Assembly: GCA_034008185.1 (NCBI GenBank)
Contig: CM067081.1
Location: 68,872,054 to 68,936,053, forward strand
Source: Gorsachius magnificus
Lineage: Eukaryota > Chordata > Aves > Pelecaniformes > Ardeidae
Direction of reading: 5' to 3'
Length of the DNA stretch: 64,000 nt
Shown: positions 1 through 13,976 of the stretch, in pieces
How the letters are laid out: every line of letters begins with the position of its first letter
Position numbering within the stretch: position 1 is the first letter of the stretch
The notes under the pieces: generated by a model
The model's input: the letters and a program-made list of their open reading frames with translations, nothing else
Database searches by the model: none
Told to the model about the DNA's origin: nothing
Translations under genes and position numbers: made by a program

Positions 1-1838
1 ATGGTGGGGGAGAGAGTGGAAAGAATGGATTTACTTAAACAAAATTGACAACACAGCTGCCAATGTTTATAAAAGACAGCAGTCAAGAAATAAAATAAAA
101 GAACATGCTTACTCTATTTAATTCAATCCAAGGGGTTTCTTTCACCCTTCTGCTGGCTGATTTGCTGTAGACATTCCTAAGGCTACCTGCTCAGAGATTT
201 TGTCTCTCTGCATTTTTTCTGTCTCAGGTTGCATCCGCCACAGAGAAAAGTACTTCCTGATAGGATATATTTGCTTTCATACCTAATCCTCCTTTCAGAT
301 TCCACTGATTTAATCTTCTGCTTCTCCAGAATGCATCTCCTTCTTCCTTTTGCAAAAGATATGGTCTTGCTGCTCCCTTCTTAATTAAAATAAACAATGT
401 TACGGTCACTCTGCTAAATCAGCTCTCATCTTTCCTTGATTGTAGTTAGCCATTGGGTGACAGTATTGTCAATGCTACTAATGACCAAACCAGAAGCCCC
501 AGATGAAATTTGGAAGGACCTACGAGAGTTAGATAAGTAGCTGGAATAGTGAGAACTGCAAGCTGGAGTACAAAGCGACACGTATTGAAAGGAAATATTA
601 ACATTTTTCATCAACTGTTTTTTTTTTTTTTTTAATTTGCCATTAACATAGAAAGGAAAAAGTATGTCTTTAAATATCAGGACAACATTGGCCCCATGCA
701 GAGAACCAATAGAAAGGTAGGTACTTAGAAGACACTGCATATATCGGGGTTTGAAAACAGTCTCTGAGTCACTGCTGCCTCCACGTTTTACAGCTTATGC
801 AGCATTGGTCATTCCTGTCACTAAAAGGTAAACCCATGGTCCAGATGGACCAAAGAAGTGTTTGGTGATGTGAACACTTTCTATGTGATGTTAGGATGAG
901 AGCTAAAAAAAAAAATAATTTAAAAAAAATTTCTAAAAAGAGGAATATTTTAACAGATACTTCTTACGTAAACTTTTTTTCTGGCTAGCTACTGTTATGA
1001 CTAGTCTAGAGAGGAAATGTATAAGGTGGTATTAAATTGTCATCTAAAATAAATGGAAAGATACAGGCTGGATGCAGGAGCTGAAAAGAAAAAAAATCGA
1101 TTGGAAAAGGAAACATTTACAAACTAACACTTAAAATTAGAATACATAATTCAGTTCTGTAACCCCCTGACAGATATGACTCAAGAAAAGCACTTTGCAG
1201 AAGGCTAAAAAGGATTAGACACAGCTAGGTGAGCAAGATGAATATCATTCAGTTACACTTGTTAAGATCAAATTTATAAGGAAACCAAGCCATATGTAGG
1301 CAAATAGCTCCCTGAAGCCAAGAAGGAACTTCCCCTTAGTCGTATCACAGTGCAATAGTTCATTACAGGTGGCTTTCACCTTGGCGTGAAGCCCTTAAAG
1401 CCTGGCAGGCACAGAATATTGATCAGGAATGGTTGGTTGCTGAGGGCAGGATGGAGGTGACCTGTTCACACAGCTTTCTCGCCCTTTTCCTTGCATGCAC
1501 CTTTTTCTTCTTTTACTCCCCCACAGTTTTCATTTTACGTCCCCACTTTCTTGTTTCTGTTTTCTATTTCTCCTCCTACAGCGCTTTGCCCTTCAACCTG
1601 TTTCTCCCAGTCTCACTCCAGGCAGTTTGACCTCTCTCAGCATTTCTTGTCCCTACATCCTTCTCATGCTGTATATTTGTCTCACTCAACACTGAGCATT
1701 TTATTTCCCCCCCCCCCTTTTTTTTTTGTTGCCATATCTCGTGTACATGCAGGAAAAACCTAGTAATGTCTCCAAGCAAACACATTGCGGCTAGATGTCA
1801 GGAACAACACCATGAAGCAATGAACCACCAGACTTCCT
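1..1838. other. Unique A+T-rich DNA, no gene seen
   Basis: I see no coding region here. All frames are interrupted and the few open frames have no recognisable domain. The visible structure is simple sequence: a T run at 618-633, an A-rich patch around 904-935, and an abrupt C11 followed by T10 at 1707-1727 inside a pyrimidine-rich stretch (about 1500-1730) whose leucine/phenylalanine/serine-rich open frames come from base composition. Confidence 0.7.
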
Positions 1839-1913
1839 GGCAGGGTTAGGTTAATGGTTGGACTTGATGGTCTTAAAGGTCTTTTCCAACCTAAACGATT
1901 CTATTATTCTATT
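1839..1913 (+). mobile_element. CR1 retrotransposon 3' tail, severely 5'-truncated
   Basis: About 75 bases match the 3' end of a CR1 non-LTR retrotransposon: a GGACTTGATGGTCTTAAAGG-type segment, then TTTTCCAACCTAAA and a terminal ATTCTAT repeat. CR1 copies are usually truncated at the 5' end because reverse transcription starts at the 3' end, so a tail of this size is typical. It carries no ORF2 sequence. It is nearly identical (4 differences in 53 positions by eye) to the tail nested in the LTR at 16045-16097, so both probably belong to one subfamily. Confidence 0.88.
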
Positions 1914-4900
1914 CCTTTCACCATTGGAATTATGCTTTTAGGGAAACATAGTGCGTTATGACTCCTCTGTTTCCAGTTCACATGGATCAAATGGATCATC
2001 ACACAGCAGCATCCCCAAAGAAAATAAGCTAAAACTCCTCAGATGATCACTTCATTTCATGTTTCCTAGTGCTGAATGGGTGACTCAGCTGATGGTGACA
2101 AACTCTTCTCTTTTTGTGGGCTGCCACTTACTGGCCCAATATTGTTTCAGAGATACGTAGCCTTTTTCAAACAGCAGTTCCCTTAACGTGCATTCCCTTT
2201 CCTTAAAATCCAGCTTGAAAGCACAATCACAATTTTATTGCCATTTCCTCCCCAAAGGCAATGCCTATGAAGATCCTTTAGAAGAGAGAAACTGTTGAGA
2301 CGATAGTCTTCTCATTTATTGATGCCTTAGTTGATATCATGACCGTAGCAACTTGCAGTGCGTAGGAGACGTGGCTATTAGAGATGAGAAGCCTCTCACT
2401 GATGTGTTATCAACTCTTCTTTCACAAAATGTGTATGAACACAGTGGCTGTGGGTCTGTCAGAGGGACAGACTCCCACTGTTGGACGAAGGGAACTGTAT
2501 GGCTCTGTCCATGAAGATTTATCTTCATCCCCAGCATCATGGAGAGATGGGTCCCGATTCCCGGCTGTAGCTGAGCCGTGCTGGGACCGGTGGGCACTGG
2601 TGGCTGACTGGCTCCCCCGCCATCCTTCTGCACAGGAGAAGGCCATGGGCCAGAGCGCACCTCTGCTCGAGTGCTGTCCCCAAACAATTCCTTTCACCTC
2701 CTGGTGTGTTCTAGCACAACTGACAGGTATGAACGTGGCTGGCATGATGAGAGGGTTTTAAAAGACCACCAGAAATGCAGAGTGAACTGCTCAAGGGAAT
2801 GCAGAAACCTTATTACAGAAATTAACCAGTAATTGTTCTTTTGATGTCATGGGTTTGTGTCTCTGTGTGTGTGGTGGGGTGGGAAGGAGTTGCCCACAGT
2901 CTATTTTTTCTTGTTTGTTTGGTTGGTTTGGGTTTTTTTTCAATTGAAAATAATGGGAAGGACAGGAAGATACAGATAAAATAAATTCCCTCTGACTTCA
3001 ATGCAGAAATGTTTCTCCTTTGGAAATTCATGCAATTACCAGATAGTTTTAAAGTACGTATCTGTGCAGAGATGCATGGATAGCATTGTATACAGCATAT
3101 CCCACACTGTGCATGCCAGCAAAAACTCCTAAACAACCAGAGGCATGCTGCCACTTTAATGTGTTGTTTCAATGAGCCAATTTACAAGAACTGGGTTTCT
3201 TCATCCAAAAGGTCCGAGACCTCAAATTATCTGCATAGATTCACTTTATCCAGACTTGACAGGTTTTAGAGATTAAATTAAATCCAGGCAGTTTCCAGAC
3301 AGATAAGAAGGTAGATTCCTCAGCCATAGAAGTTACAATCAAAGGGTGGACAGATGGACAAAAAGCTAGGGAGGGGAAGCTAGGAGACCTATAGCTCAGC
3401 ACAAATTCAAAAGGTGAATTAAGGAATTGCTTTTAACCCAATCATTTCCCAAACATCTAAGAGTGATGTGCATTGTTTTGGGCAGCTTTCTTTGCCTGCC
3501 TCTCCCCTCCTCTTTTCCTTGATTTTTTTTTTCCGGCATCTGTTTCCTTTCCTTTATCTGGTGCATAGCTAATCCAGTGTGTGTGCAAGTGTAGGTGCTT
3601 AAGGCAGTTGCTCAGCCTTGAAAGGAATTCCTACCTGCAATCAGTGAGTGCCTAAGAAGGATTTTGCTCCTCCCAGTAATTGTTGCTCACCTATGACCCC
3701 TTTTTGGTAAACTCATAGCTGTCTCATTATTACTAAAAAAAAAAAAAAAGGTGCTTGGAATAAGAACGTGTTCCATTAAGCAGGCAAGTCTAAGCGAGTG
3801 TCTAACACCAGTGCCCATGAAGTTCATCAAGGAATGCTGATTGATTTTCTTTAAATAGACCAGGCAAAGGGTAGAGCATTAGGCTCTCATCTAAACAATA
3901 TGCAAGTCAGCATGGGGCTATGCAGTTTCAAGGAGAGCAAAAATGGATCCGTTCCAACAGCACAATATAGCACTGAGAATAGCCTAAGTGTAGGAATTCA
4001 GACTCAAACTTTTAAAGGCATATTTTCCATTGTTTTAGAGGAAATATTCCTGTGCTTCATGAACAGATACTCATATATTTAAAATCATGGCTCTAGAACC
4101 TAAGTACAATTTATCTTACAGAGCTTTTGCTTTGTTGGCGTACCTGAGGGTTTTAAAATATCTCCCAAATGTTTACTCCTAAAGGGCTGTAAAGGGGAGC
4201 TCAACTGAGTGAAAGTTAGTTTTGTCCCTAGAACTAGAGCCTTAATGTCTTTTAGTGCTCAAAGATGCATTAAACACCTAGGAAGCTGAAAAGTGTCTTA
4301 GGCAGCAGACTTTGGGTGTTTGTCTCCTAAAGGAAGGCAGAGCCCAGAATCCCTGTGCTCCGGAAAGTCCTGATACCACCACCCCCCAAGCAATTTTACA
4401 TCAGAACTGCATCCAACAAAATGGAATTTCCTATTGCATGGGAAGAGATCCATAATTTGTCTCAGTACATCAAAATGCTATACCCTGTCAAAACAATCCT
4501 AACCATAATTGACAAGATTCTGTGATCTGCTTGGGTTTTCCAGCTGTCTGACTACAGAGCTGCTAAGCATCTGGAAGCCTTTACCTGCCCTGATTTTCTT
4601 CCCAGGTTGCTGGGGGCTTTGAAGTTGCCAGGCTTCCTGCTGCAGAGTTGGGCCCCAACTCTCAGGATGATCTGGCAGAGAACCAGTCAGGAAACACTCA
4701 GGAAAAGTCCCTATCCATTGACAAGCAAATTAAAATTTTTCTTTTTCTTATTTGACCTGCCCGGGCAGGGCTGGAAAACCTGAACGGTCAGCTCTGGGGA
4801 ATGAGCAACAACGTCTCTGATCAGAATGTATGTTTGCTCAAGGATATCTGTCGGAGACAGGAGCTGTGTTTTCAACAATAACACTGGTTCTTGCATCTGG

Positions 4901-6933
4901 GTTATGGTTCAGGACAGGTAGTATCAGTAAATCTTGAAAAGATGTTTTCATAGGCAGGAAGGTAAGGGCCTTAGGCTGCATTCCCCTCTCCTTCACCAGC
5001 ACCCAAACACTGCTGCTAGCTGCCATGCCTGTCGATAGAGAAAACCCAATCCAAGGCTGCAGGAATAAATCACCTTCTTTGCCTTAAATAATAGTAAGCA
5101 CCAGCTCTCATTTTATTGCAATGGAGAAGCACACTCAATTTATTCTGGGGCTTTTGGGGACAAATTGGCTTACATATATTTTCAATCAGTTATTCAGCTT
5201 CCATGCTGTCCTTGGCGTAACTCACAGAACTAATATTTCATAAGCACAGGTAAGAACTATTGCCCTCCTTCAGCTTTCTGCCCGCCTTATTAACATGGAC
5301 TGTGCTTGGAATTGCATCAATTGTAAATATAGGGTCAGATCCTCTGCCAGTACAAATTGCCTCAGCTTTTTTGAGCTGCCTGGAGGTAAGTCAATGTGCC
5401 CGTGCTTCGGCAAGCACCCCACTGCGAGTACCCAGCGGCACAGAGGGCAGGGAGTCCCCTTCCAGTCACAGAGAGAGAAAGGAAGGGCAGCTCCTAATAG
5501 AAGCCTTAGCACCTCTATTTACTGTGCCGCCTGACAGCAGGATACTGGGAAGGAAGCCCTGATTGAGGGTTTCCATCTGATCTGCAGCCCTTTGCAGGAC
5601 AGGAGTGGGGAGAATGGAGCAGCAGCTCCAGAACTGATACCTCCGGGGAAGGCTTTGCCCTCTAACTGCAGGGTATTTGTGGATTCCCGCTGGCACCACG
5701 CAGCCCCTCGTGGTGTTGCTGCACGCGTGTGTTGTGACTCTTTGCTTAGAGACAGTTTTTAAGTGTGGTGATGAGAAGTTCTCCAGGCAGCTGCTTAACC
5801 CAGACCAGAGATGTGCCTGTTATCTTATCTCTTGGTATTATTCAAGTCAGCCACATGCCTCATTCCTGGCACAGACTAAATACCCCATGGAAGTCTAAGG
5901 AATAAAAGATATGGGCTCAGTGTGCACTGCAGACTTTCAAGTGCACGCTGACTCATTTCAAGTAAATCACCTTCCGTGCTATGACAGAAGCTAAATTAGA
6001 GTCTGTATCTGTAGATTACATGCCCTATCATTTTGTTGTAAAGATGAGGCGTAGATCAGAAACAGGTGCTAAATGCAGGATGAAGGTTTAAATAAAGCCT
6101 GATTTTTGAATGAGGCTCATCCCTGGCTCTTCAACTAGTTTCCAGAATACTTATGACTTTTGGAAAGTGTGTTCTGGTGGCACAAATACTCCAAAACAGG
6201 ACTACCTTGCTTATCTAGCTAGTACAGCCCATGCAAATGAATTGCCTTTGACACTGAGTATATTTTCAGCTATTTAATCAGCTCATGATTCCAGGGGCTG
6301 TTTTGAGAAGACAAAGTAACGTCTTTCATATATCTCTTCAGTGTTCTGGAAGCCTCAAAAAATGAGTTGTAGAGAGAAGAAGAAAAAGGGATGTATGTTA
6401 AAAGGAGCTTTACAAATAGTTTATGACAAATCCAAACCAGCATGCCTCAGATTTTGTCCTTAAACAGGACACAAACTTCAGCTGTAGGGGGAGTCCCAAA
6501 GCTGATTTGCTTGGGTGCCATCACCACAGGAGAGGAATGGCATTGCACGGTCCCAGCACAGGGTTGGAGCTGCCCCTTCACACGGGGCTCTGATGGAGGG
6601 GTGCCTCCAGCTCCACTTGCCCCTCAGAAGAGCTTACAAGCCAGATTTTTGGGTGACTTCCACTCTGGAGTAGCTTGCCAACTGCCAGGGCCATCTGCCA
6701 CATTGAGGAAAGTCTATTGATTTTCCTGTGGATGGTGTGTAAGTCCAAAAGGTGGTAATTTGTTCAGCGTTTGTAGTTCCAACAAGTATAAAATGAAAAG
6801 TACACAGCTGGAGGATCCTTTTCCATCTTTTACACTTGACAAATTCACGATTCTACATTTCCCTTATCACAGTCAGTAACATCAAAATTGAAAATAATAC
6901 ACAATGGTCTGAAGGTGCAGAAAAAGACATTTA
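1914..6933. other. Unique DNA, no gene seen
   Basis: No gene was recognised in these 5 kb. There is an A15 run at 3735-3749 with no polyadenylation signal close upstream. Short motifs of the form TAGGTGCTTAAG, GTGCCTAAG, CACCTAGG and GTGTCTTAGG recur between about 3590 and 4340 and could be a very old degenerate repeat. The stretch 5380-5700 is more G+C-rich; a splice-donor-like GGAG/GTAAGT occurs at about 5382-5389 but no supporting acceptor and frame were found. Confidence 0.6.
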
Positions 6934-6938
6934 GATAC
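6934..6938 (+). repeat. Target-site duplication GATAC, left copy
   Basis: The five bases GATAC directly precede the TG that opens the LTR at 6939 and recur directly after its closing CA, at 7508-7512. A perfect 5-bp duplication is what retroviral-type integration leaves and fixes both ends of the element. Confidence 0.9.
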
Positions 6939-7507
6939 TGGCCTGATTTTGACTGGGGTAGAGTCAATTTTCTATCTAGTAGCTGGTATAGTGCTGTGGT
7001 TTTGGATTTAGTATGAGAAGAATGTTGATAACACCCTGATGTGTTAGTTGTTGCTAAGTAGTGCTTACACTAACTCAAGGACTTTTCATCTTCTCATGCT
7101 CTACTGACTGAGAAGGCTGGAGATGCACAAGAAGCTGGGAGGGGACAGCTGACCCAACCTGGCCAAAGGGCTATTCCATACCACATGACATCATGCTCAG
7201 TATATAAACTAGGGGAAACTTGGCAGGGGGGCCGCTGCTCAGAGACTGACTGGGCATCGGTCAGCAGATGGTGAGAAACTGCATCGTGCATCACTTGCTT
7301 TGTATATACTTTTTTTATTATTATTAATATTACTATTATTAGTAGTATTTAATTTTATTTTATTTCAGTTATTAAACCATTCTTATGCCAACCCAGGAGT
7401 TTTCTCACTTTTACCTTTCCGCTTCTCTCTCCCATCCCACACCAGGAATGGGGAGCGAGTGAGTGGCTGCGTGGTGCTCAGTTGCCAGCTGGCGTTAAAC
7501 CACGACA
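6939..7507 (+). mobile_element. Solo LTR, type 1, ERVL-like avian endogenous retrovirus
   Basis: A 569-bp LTR that opens with TG and closes with CA, flanked by the perfect 5-bp duplication GATAC. Reading along the plus strand, the U3 part ends in a TATA box (TATATAAAC at 7201), followed by a G+C-rich downstream segment, an ATT-rich tract (7313-7367) and a polyadenylation signal ATTAAA at 7371-7376. The end reads GTTAAACCACGACA, as in the other type 1 copies in this window (20190, 22721, 48272). There is no primer-binding site, gag, pol or env next to it, so the provirus was reduced to a solo LTR by recombination between its two LTRs. A 5-bp duplication fits class III (ERVL-like) elements; the formal family name is not assigned here. 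Confidence 0.93.
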
Positions 7508-7512
7508 GATAC
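7508..7512 (+). repeat. Target-site duplication GATAC, right copy
   Basis: Right-hand copy of the 5-bp duplication that bounds the solo LTR at 6939-7507. Confidence 0.9.
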
Positions 7513-10500
7513 CAACAGTAGGGGGTAGAAATGATTATAAAGAATGAGCTTTTCCTACCTTTGGATTTTATCTGTTCTAGAATGTAATACTACAAGGACG
7601 GAGTTCACTCTATAATATCACACAATTTAGGAAATTCTCCACAGGCTTTTTTTTTTCTTTTCTTGTTTCTTTTTTTTAGAAGTATTCTTTTTTTTTTTTT
7701 TTTTTCACTGAGATTTCATCTTTGTTCCTGTGTTTTCATGCTCTGGTTTATTATCTGTCACCAGCTGCTCAAGAAAAGACATGGATTCCTTGATTCGGGA
7801 CTTCACAAGTACACAAGAAAGAAATGTGCCTTAAGGCTCTTTTGTCTTTACACATAATTTTTTTGTTGTTCTAAAGATTATCAGCCAAATCAACAGTTGC
7901 ACTGATTACTACTGCCCAAAGGATCCTGCTCTACATAGTTGTGTTATTTGTGATTTGGGATATTAAAAAATGAGTTAAAGGCTGCGATCCTGTTTTGTCA
8001 GTTTTAAATTTTTTTGCCAGTCTTTTAGTTTGGTTTTTTTTTCTGAGAGTAGTGATTTTTACTTTCACATGCAAGGAATGAGTTTAGGTTGAATAAATCA
8101 AACCCCCAAATAATCTTCCTAAATTCTCTAAGGTTTACAAATTAATGCCCTTTTGTATTTAGGAATCATAACAAGACAAGTAATGAAGCAGAAGACACTG
8201 ACAAAGCTCTGAGCTCAATGAAGACTCTGCAGGAGAAGCTGGATAGATAAGATCATTCCAAATTTGGAGAAATGGCATCTTAGAATACTACTCATCTGTT
8301 GACAAAAAGCCATTCTTAAAACCTTAGTCATCTCTTAGCTCACATCACTGTCATATAAGAACACACATTTTGGATACTTGTTTCTGAACCTCTGTCTTCT
8401 TTCACGGCATTCACAGGTTTCACCAAAAAGTCTCAGGGTCTACCGAAATATGTTCCAGTATTTTTCACTTACCTGCCAGATTTGGAGGCTTTTTGGGCTG
8501 GGACATTTTAAAATTGAAACTCAGTTATAAAAAGATATAAAATAAATAATAATAAAAAAGCAAACCATCCTCCCAATCCCTCAAAGTTTTCAGGCATAAG
8601 TCTGCTTTAATTTCTTGGATCTCCTCAGTTGCTCTGGCAAAAATTCTCCAGTACTGAAAAGGCCAGGAGAGCACCTACATGCAAAACTCATAAATACAGA
8701 CAGAAGGGTGCTCTTAGAGAGTCACTGAAGAGTACACATCTGTCTGCAGTCGTGATACCTGCAACTGACTGATGAAGCAGTGACTCCCATTACCTCCCCA
8801 GAAGCTGTATTTATGAGTTTCTTTATGGATTTATCTCTTTGAAGCATACCATGGAGTTCTGCTCCTTCAGCAAGGTTTCTGCAATGTCTCAGTCTGAGAA
8901 AAATTTACTTTTGGTGAAACATCAACATTTCACGTTTTTCACATGGCAGCTCCACTTCATCCTATAAGGGGTCCTAGAGGACTTTAAGGATTCTGCATCT
9001 TAGTCCAGATTTTCCCAAAGTCTGGTAAACATTATAAGCTGAATGTCTGTCACCTGTCTACCTGACGTCTGTATTCTGGATCTGACTACAGCGTGGAGCC
9101 CAGCTGGGGCTATGGTGCATATGTACTGTGCTGTGCAGACACAAAGACCAGTTTGGGAAACTAGCTGCACTATACAGTCATTCTCCTCAAAGGCAGACGA
9201 TTTGGACAGATTAGGAGAGAATTAATGGATCTACTGAGCACGGGCTGTAAACATGCTGCCTCTAACATGTTTTGAAAGCATCCACAGGGGAGCTGGATGG
9301 GGAGTTCACAAGGGGTCTGGTGATTCCCCAAAGGGCAAGGATTTCTTCATAAGCAAATGCTAGTTACTTTTTCAGAAGACCAAGTTTCTGGGCCTTCCTC
9401 TCAGGCACAGGGTGCTTGCAAACAGGCTGAAGTGCAATTGTGGGCCCAGATATGGGAATCTAAGTGGCAGAAGTGATGCAGTAATGCAGTGCGCCTGGCG
9501 TGTCTTGAAAGGGAGCCAGCCTTCGCAAGGTCTTAATGGGAAAATATAGGGTATGTCACATCAGTTATTGACAGATAGAAACTCTATAAGATAAATATCC
9601 AAATGACTGTAAACATTATATATTTTGTGGAAGAGTCCTTTTTTGGCATGAGCCCTGTCAAAACTAGCTTCTCCTGCCCAAGTGCTGAATAGATGCTCTG
9701 GCAGAAGTACCCTCAAAATGTGCGCACTCTCTAATGGATATGGTTGTGTGATTTTAATCCAAACCTATATACTGAACGGGATGGCAATAAACCTGGCTTG
9801 ACTTTAGAAAATAAGATTTCTTTTTAAATCCAGCATTAGAAATGTGCAGCATCCATGACAGTGCAAAAAATGGCTGGATTTGGGGTGTAAAGTTCTTGCC
9901 ACTAATTCAGATATGTAATACCTCAAGCTTATTATTCTCCCTTTGAAGGCGTCAGGGACAGCAATGACCAGGGTGAGACCCAGCTCTATGGGAAAGCAGA
10001 AAAACACAACTGCTAGGAAAACTGATGGGTGAAGGAACAAATGTAATGACACTTGAAAACAATTGCACCAAATGTGCTACTATCCAACAAACTGGAAGTG
10101 TGTAGAAGTGTTTATTGTTGGGTTGCTGCATACATATGAAATCTGAATTTGCCTGCTTATTTTGTCAGTTTATATAAGCTTCTCTAGTGAGTAAAAGGAA
10201 AAAAACTCACTGTATATGCAATCATTTTTTATAATGGTATTTGACATTCTACTACCGTTTGATCTAGACCTGTACAAATTTATCTAATCTGTGTGGGTTT
10301 CACAAGTGCTGTTAACTGACTGTTGCTGGAATCAGTGTTATGATACAGGCACTGAGTTGGACCACCACAAATAAAAAGAAGAAAATCTCAGGCAATAAAT
10401 AATTTACTGTTCCTATTCATTGTGCTAGATTCTCTTTAAGACTTCTTTGGGAAAAAGAATCTAAATTGTTCTACCTTAAAGCAGAGTATAAGGATCTTTA

Positions 10501-12764
10501 TTTGCATTGGGGAGCCAAAGGTATGTGAACTGGTAATAGAAGGGGAAAAGTGCTCGACAAAGTAAACTGTCAAATGTAAAGACATTTGATCAGTTTAAGA
10601 AAAAGTCAGAAGGAGTGCAAAAGACCTAGGCCAGCTCCTCAGTATTGTATTTAAGCTTCTTTCCTAGTGGATTTGCTGAAATTCAAGCTACTCTGGACTC
10701 CAGGTCATGTTATGTTTTCCTTCTTACATGTAGCATGCACAGTTTTCCTTTCTCCAGAGGACAAGTGATCTGTCAGTTAGAAAAGGGTATGACCTCTGCT
10801 TGCACGACAATATTTTAGCAGAGGTTAGAGCAGCTGGAATAAAATAAAGGATCTGGAAGCAATTTTTATGCTAAAACAATCTCCATGGCTTTTCATTCTG
10901 AAGTTTACACCTTTCTGCCCTCAATGTGGTGGTTTTAGGGAATGTACTGATAGAATCTGAAGGTCTCAATGGCAAGCCAGGCCAGCCCAGCAGACTTAGC
11001 TGGGGAAACATCATGCTGCGGTTTCACCCGCCGCAGTAACCTCCCCAAAAGCCAGTCCAGAATGGTATAAAAATACACAAAACACTATTCAGTCAAGACT
11101 TACTGCATTTGCTGCACATTGGTCACCATATTGGGCTTTCCTGTGGATCTAGCAGATCCTTGCTAAGGAAGGACATGCAAAGATGAAGAAAGTTTCTAAA
11201 CGTTGAAGGAGCACATTTCTGAGACAGACTTCCAGTTAGAAGAGAAGGGAGCCAAAATCTGAATTGGCTTCATGATACAACTTGATAGCTTGCTGATAGT
11301 ATTCCTATGACAAGGTGAGAGTAATTCTGGAGCCCATAATTCAGGCCTGTGATTAAGGTTTCCAGCGTTGAATTTGCTGGTAGACGCAAGTGAAGGCTGA
11401 AGAGACTTGGTCATGTATGTTTGTTCCACATATTGCTAGTGCTTTTAACTGATACTATATTTTAGGGTTCTTGACCACCTGCAGGGGACAGGAACAAGTT
11501 TGGGGGTTTTTACTGAAAATACATAATTTGGCTTTGAGGAATAGTGGGAGGAATATGGTGGTTTACTTCCTCTGGAGGACTGAAAAGGAGCCACAACCAG
11601 CAAAGGGACATTTCATGGGTATCTGCTCTTAGTGGTAGTAAACTGTCTTATGGCCAGTGGTGTGTCTTGCTTATGCATTCAGGGTTAAACCAATTATCTG
11701 TTTTGGACACAGGAAGGATTTTTTTTCCCTCATTATACTGTCAGGGACCTTTGATTTGTGTTCTTTGACTTCTGTAATGTGGTGCATGGTCCACTTCCGA
11801 TTTCCATTTTCAGTCCAGAAATGTCTCTATATTTCTCAGTTGTAAATCCTCTCTTCCTGCAGGCAGTTATTTTGTGAAATTCCAGTCATTGTACTAAAGG
11901 GCTGAAGACTATTATATGGGGTCAGGGAGGGTTGGATGTCTTTTGGTTTGGGGACATGATCCAGGTGATCCCTTACTGTCATATGACATAGCAAAGCAAA
12001 CTTAGCAAACAGAATTAGACCGATCATTGGTGGAACATTCTGAGAATCATCCACAAGAAATTAAAAGGTGATGAACTTAAAAGGGTTCCCACTTTTGGAT
12101 GCTGCTCACCTGAAAGAACATAGCTTCAGATGCTATATTTAACCAAATACGCCTCTTTGTTTAAAATACAGACTTTGCTACTGTCAGCTATGATTTTCTG
12201 TCTTGGTTGATCACCTAAAGTCCTTAATTCAAAAGCCTGAACTAAAAAAGCAATTGATCTACTATTTTCTCAGTAAGGTTATTGCAGCAATGTTTCATAG
12301 TCTGGGCTGGTCTCCTGCTCATTTTTGGAAGGACTGTCATATATTTGTTTAGACTAACAATGTAAGGTCGGTGAGATTATTCATATGTTCAAACTAGACA
12401 CATTGCTGGATTCAAGCTTCCTGCACTAAAGAATTTGAGATTTGTTTATCTGACAGCCAGCCAGCTTTGTTTTATGGAGATATTTAGGCTATTGGTCTCC
12501 TGGCTTAAAAAAGAGGGAGCTGGTTTCAGGACAATGTTTATGAAAATCCTGGCTCTGAACTCACTTTCAGCTTTAGTCCAAAAAAGCGCAGATTTTTAGA
12601 CCTTAAAGCCATGTTGAAAAGTGGATCTTTATTTCTACTCAGAGGAGTCTCAAAAGTCACAAAATGTTAGCAGAAGATATTTTCATCCAAATGGTATGAA
12701 GTTCAGAACTGGGCCTGGCTGGATTAATCTTTTCTTGTTTCTATTAACTGTGCATTTTATATTT

Positions 12765-12840
12765 TTCTATATAGGCATTATAGATATATCAAATATAAAT
12801 ATATGTATACATATACATATATGTACACACACAAATATGA
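12765..12840. repeat. TA-rich microsatellite-like patch
   Basis: An alternating TA/CATA stretch including ATATATGTATACATATACAT, itself close to a perfect inverted repeat. It is decayed rather than a clean array. Such sequence can form hairpins or cruciforms and is prone to length change. Confidence 0.6.
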
Positions 12841-13976
12841 TCCATCTATTTAATAGAACAGGCTTTATAGTAATTCTAAATAGGCCCAAAGAAACAATTA
12901 GGGAAAGCATGGCTCAAAATTGCCTGAAACATTGAATTTATGAGTCAAGCATCATGTTTACCTCTTCATTAATCCAAACTTGAGGATAATATAGAATTAT
13001 GTTAACCAATCAGGCTACACATGTAAACAGTGCCTCCTGATTCACAGAGACTGCTGAAAATAGCAGTCATCACTGATGAACCCATCCAATAAACATACTC
13101 ACATTTTCTTCATGACTAGTTTTAAGTGATGAAAAATAGTTTTACCCCTGTCCCTCCTGCCAAAGAACTGGTTTCAGTTATCAGTTTTAAAGAGCACTCC
13201 TACACACAAAAACCCCATAGTTCGAATGAAGAGACTTTCTGTACCTTCTGATGAAAATATTCGATACCCAGTTCCCCAGTGCTTTGTGTAGACAAGTCTG
13301 CATGTGTTCAACCAGAGCTCTGTACAGAGAACCACTACAGGACATGGCCCTGAGTACATATGAAATATATATGCATGATTACTCAGATTCCCTCTTGTAA
13401 AAGCAGAGGTGTGTACTTGGAGAAAGACCAGAAAAGGGTAGGGAGCATATTAATTTATACTAGCTCTAGCCAGCACGCACTGGATCAAGATAGCCAGAGA
13501 TGCAAGGAGGTCAGATACATTAGTTATTCACCTTTTCCATGGTCACAGCCTGTGTTTGGGGTGTAAAGAAGGACATTAAAGCAGCTCTCTGGTTGTTCTG
13601 CACCTGCTAGGAATTTGTCTGTACAGGTGGAATCCCAGGGGTCTTGTTAAGGCAGCTTTTAATTTGCTTCACGGCTTTGGGAGAGGCTCAGAACCTGTGC
13701 TTTTGACCTCTGGCTTTAAGAAACATAAAATTTATTATCCCTCAGCTGGGGTTTGGCCAATGTTTGTCTTCTGGATTAATAATTTTTAGTATTCACCTCC
13801 TAAAGCAAATGTTTTACTTCCTTGAGCAAGGCAAATAAATATGCGCACCAAGAAAAACTCCATGTGACCCTTTTCTTCAATTTGTGTGGCAAAAGAAGAC
13901 TATATGAGAACTGCAGCTTTAATGTATGCTCATAACATCTTTCATTTATTATTTATATAATTATTTGCAGAGTGCT

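Noticed and set aside
1433..1785. Overlapping Phe/Leu/Ser-rich open frames
   Set aside because: A pyrimidine-rich tract produces them in all three plus frames; no domain or consistent signal peptide and start.
5240..5570. Exon-like stretch ending at a GGAG/GTAAGT donor
   Set aside because: No acceptor in phase and two competing frames, neither with a recognisable product.
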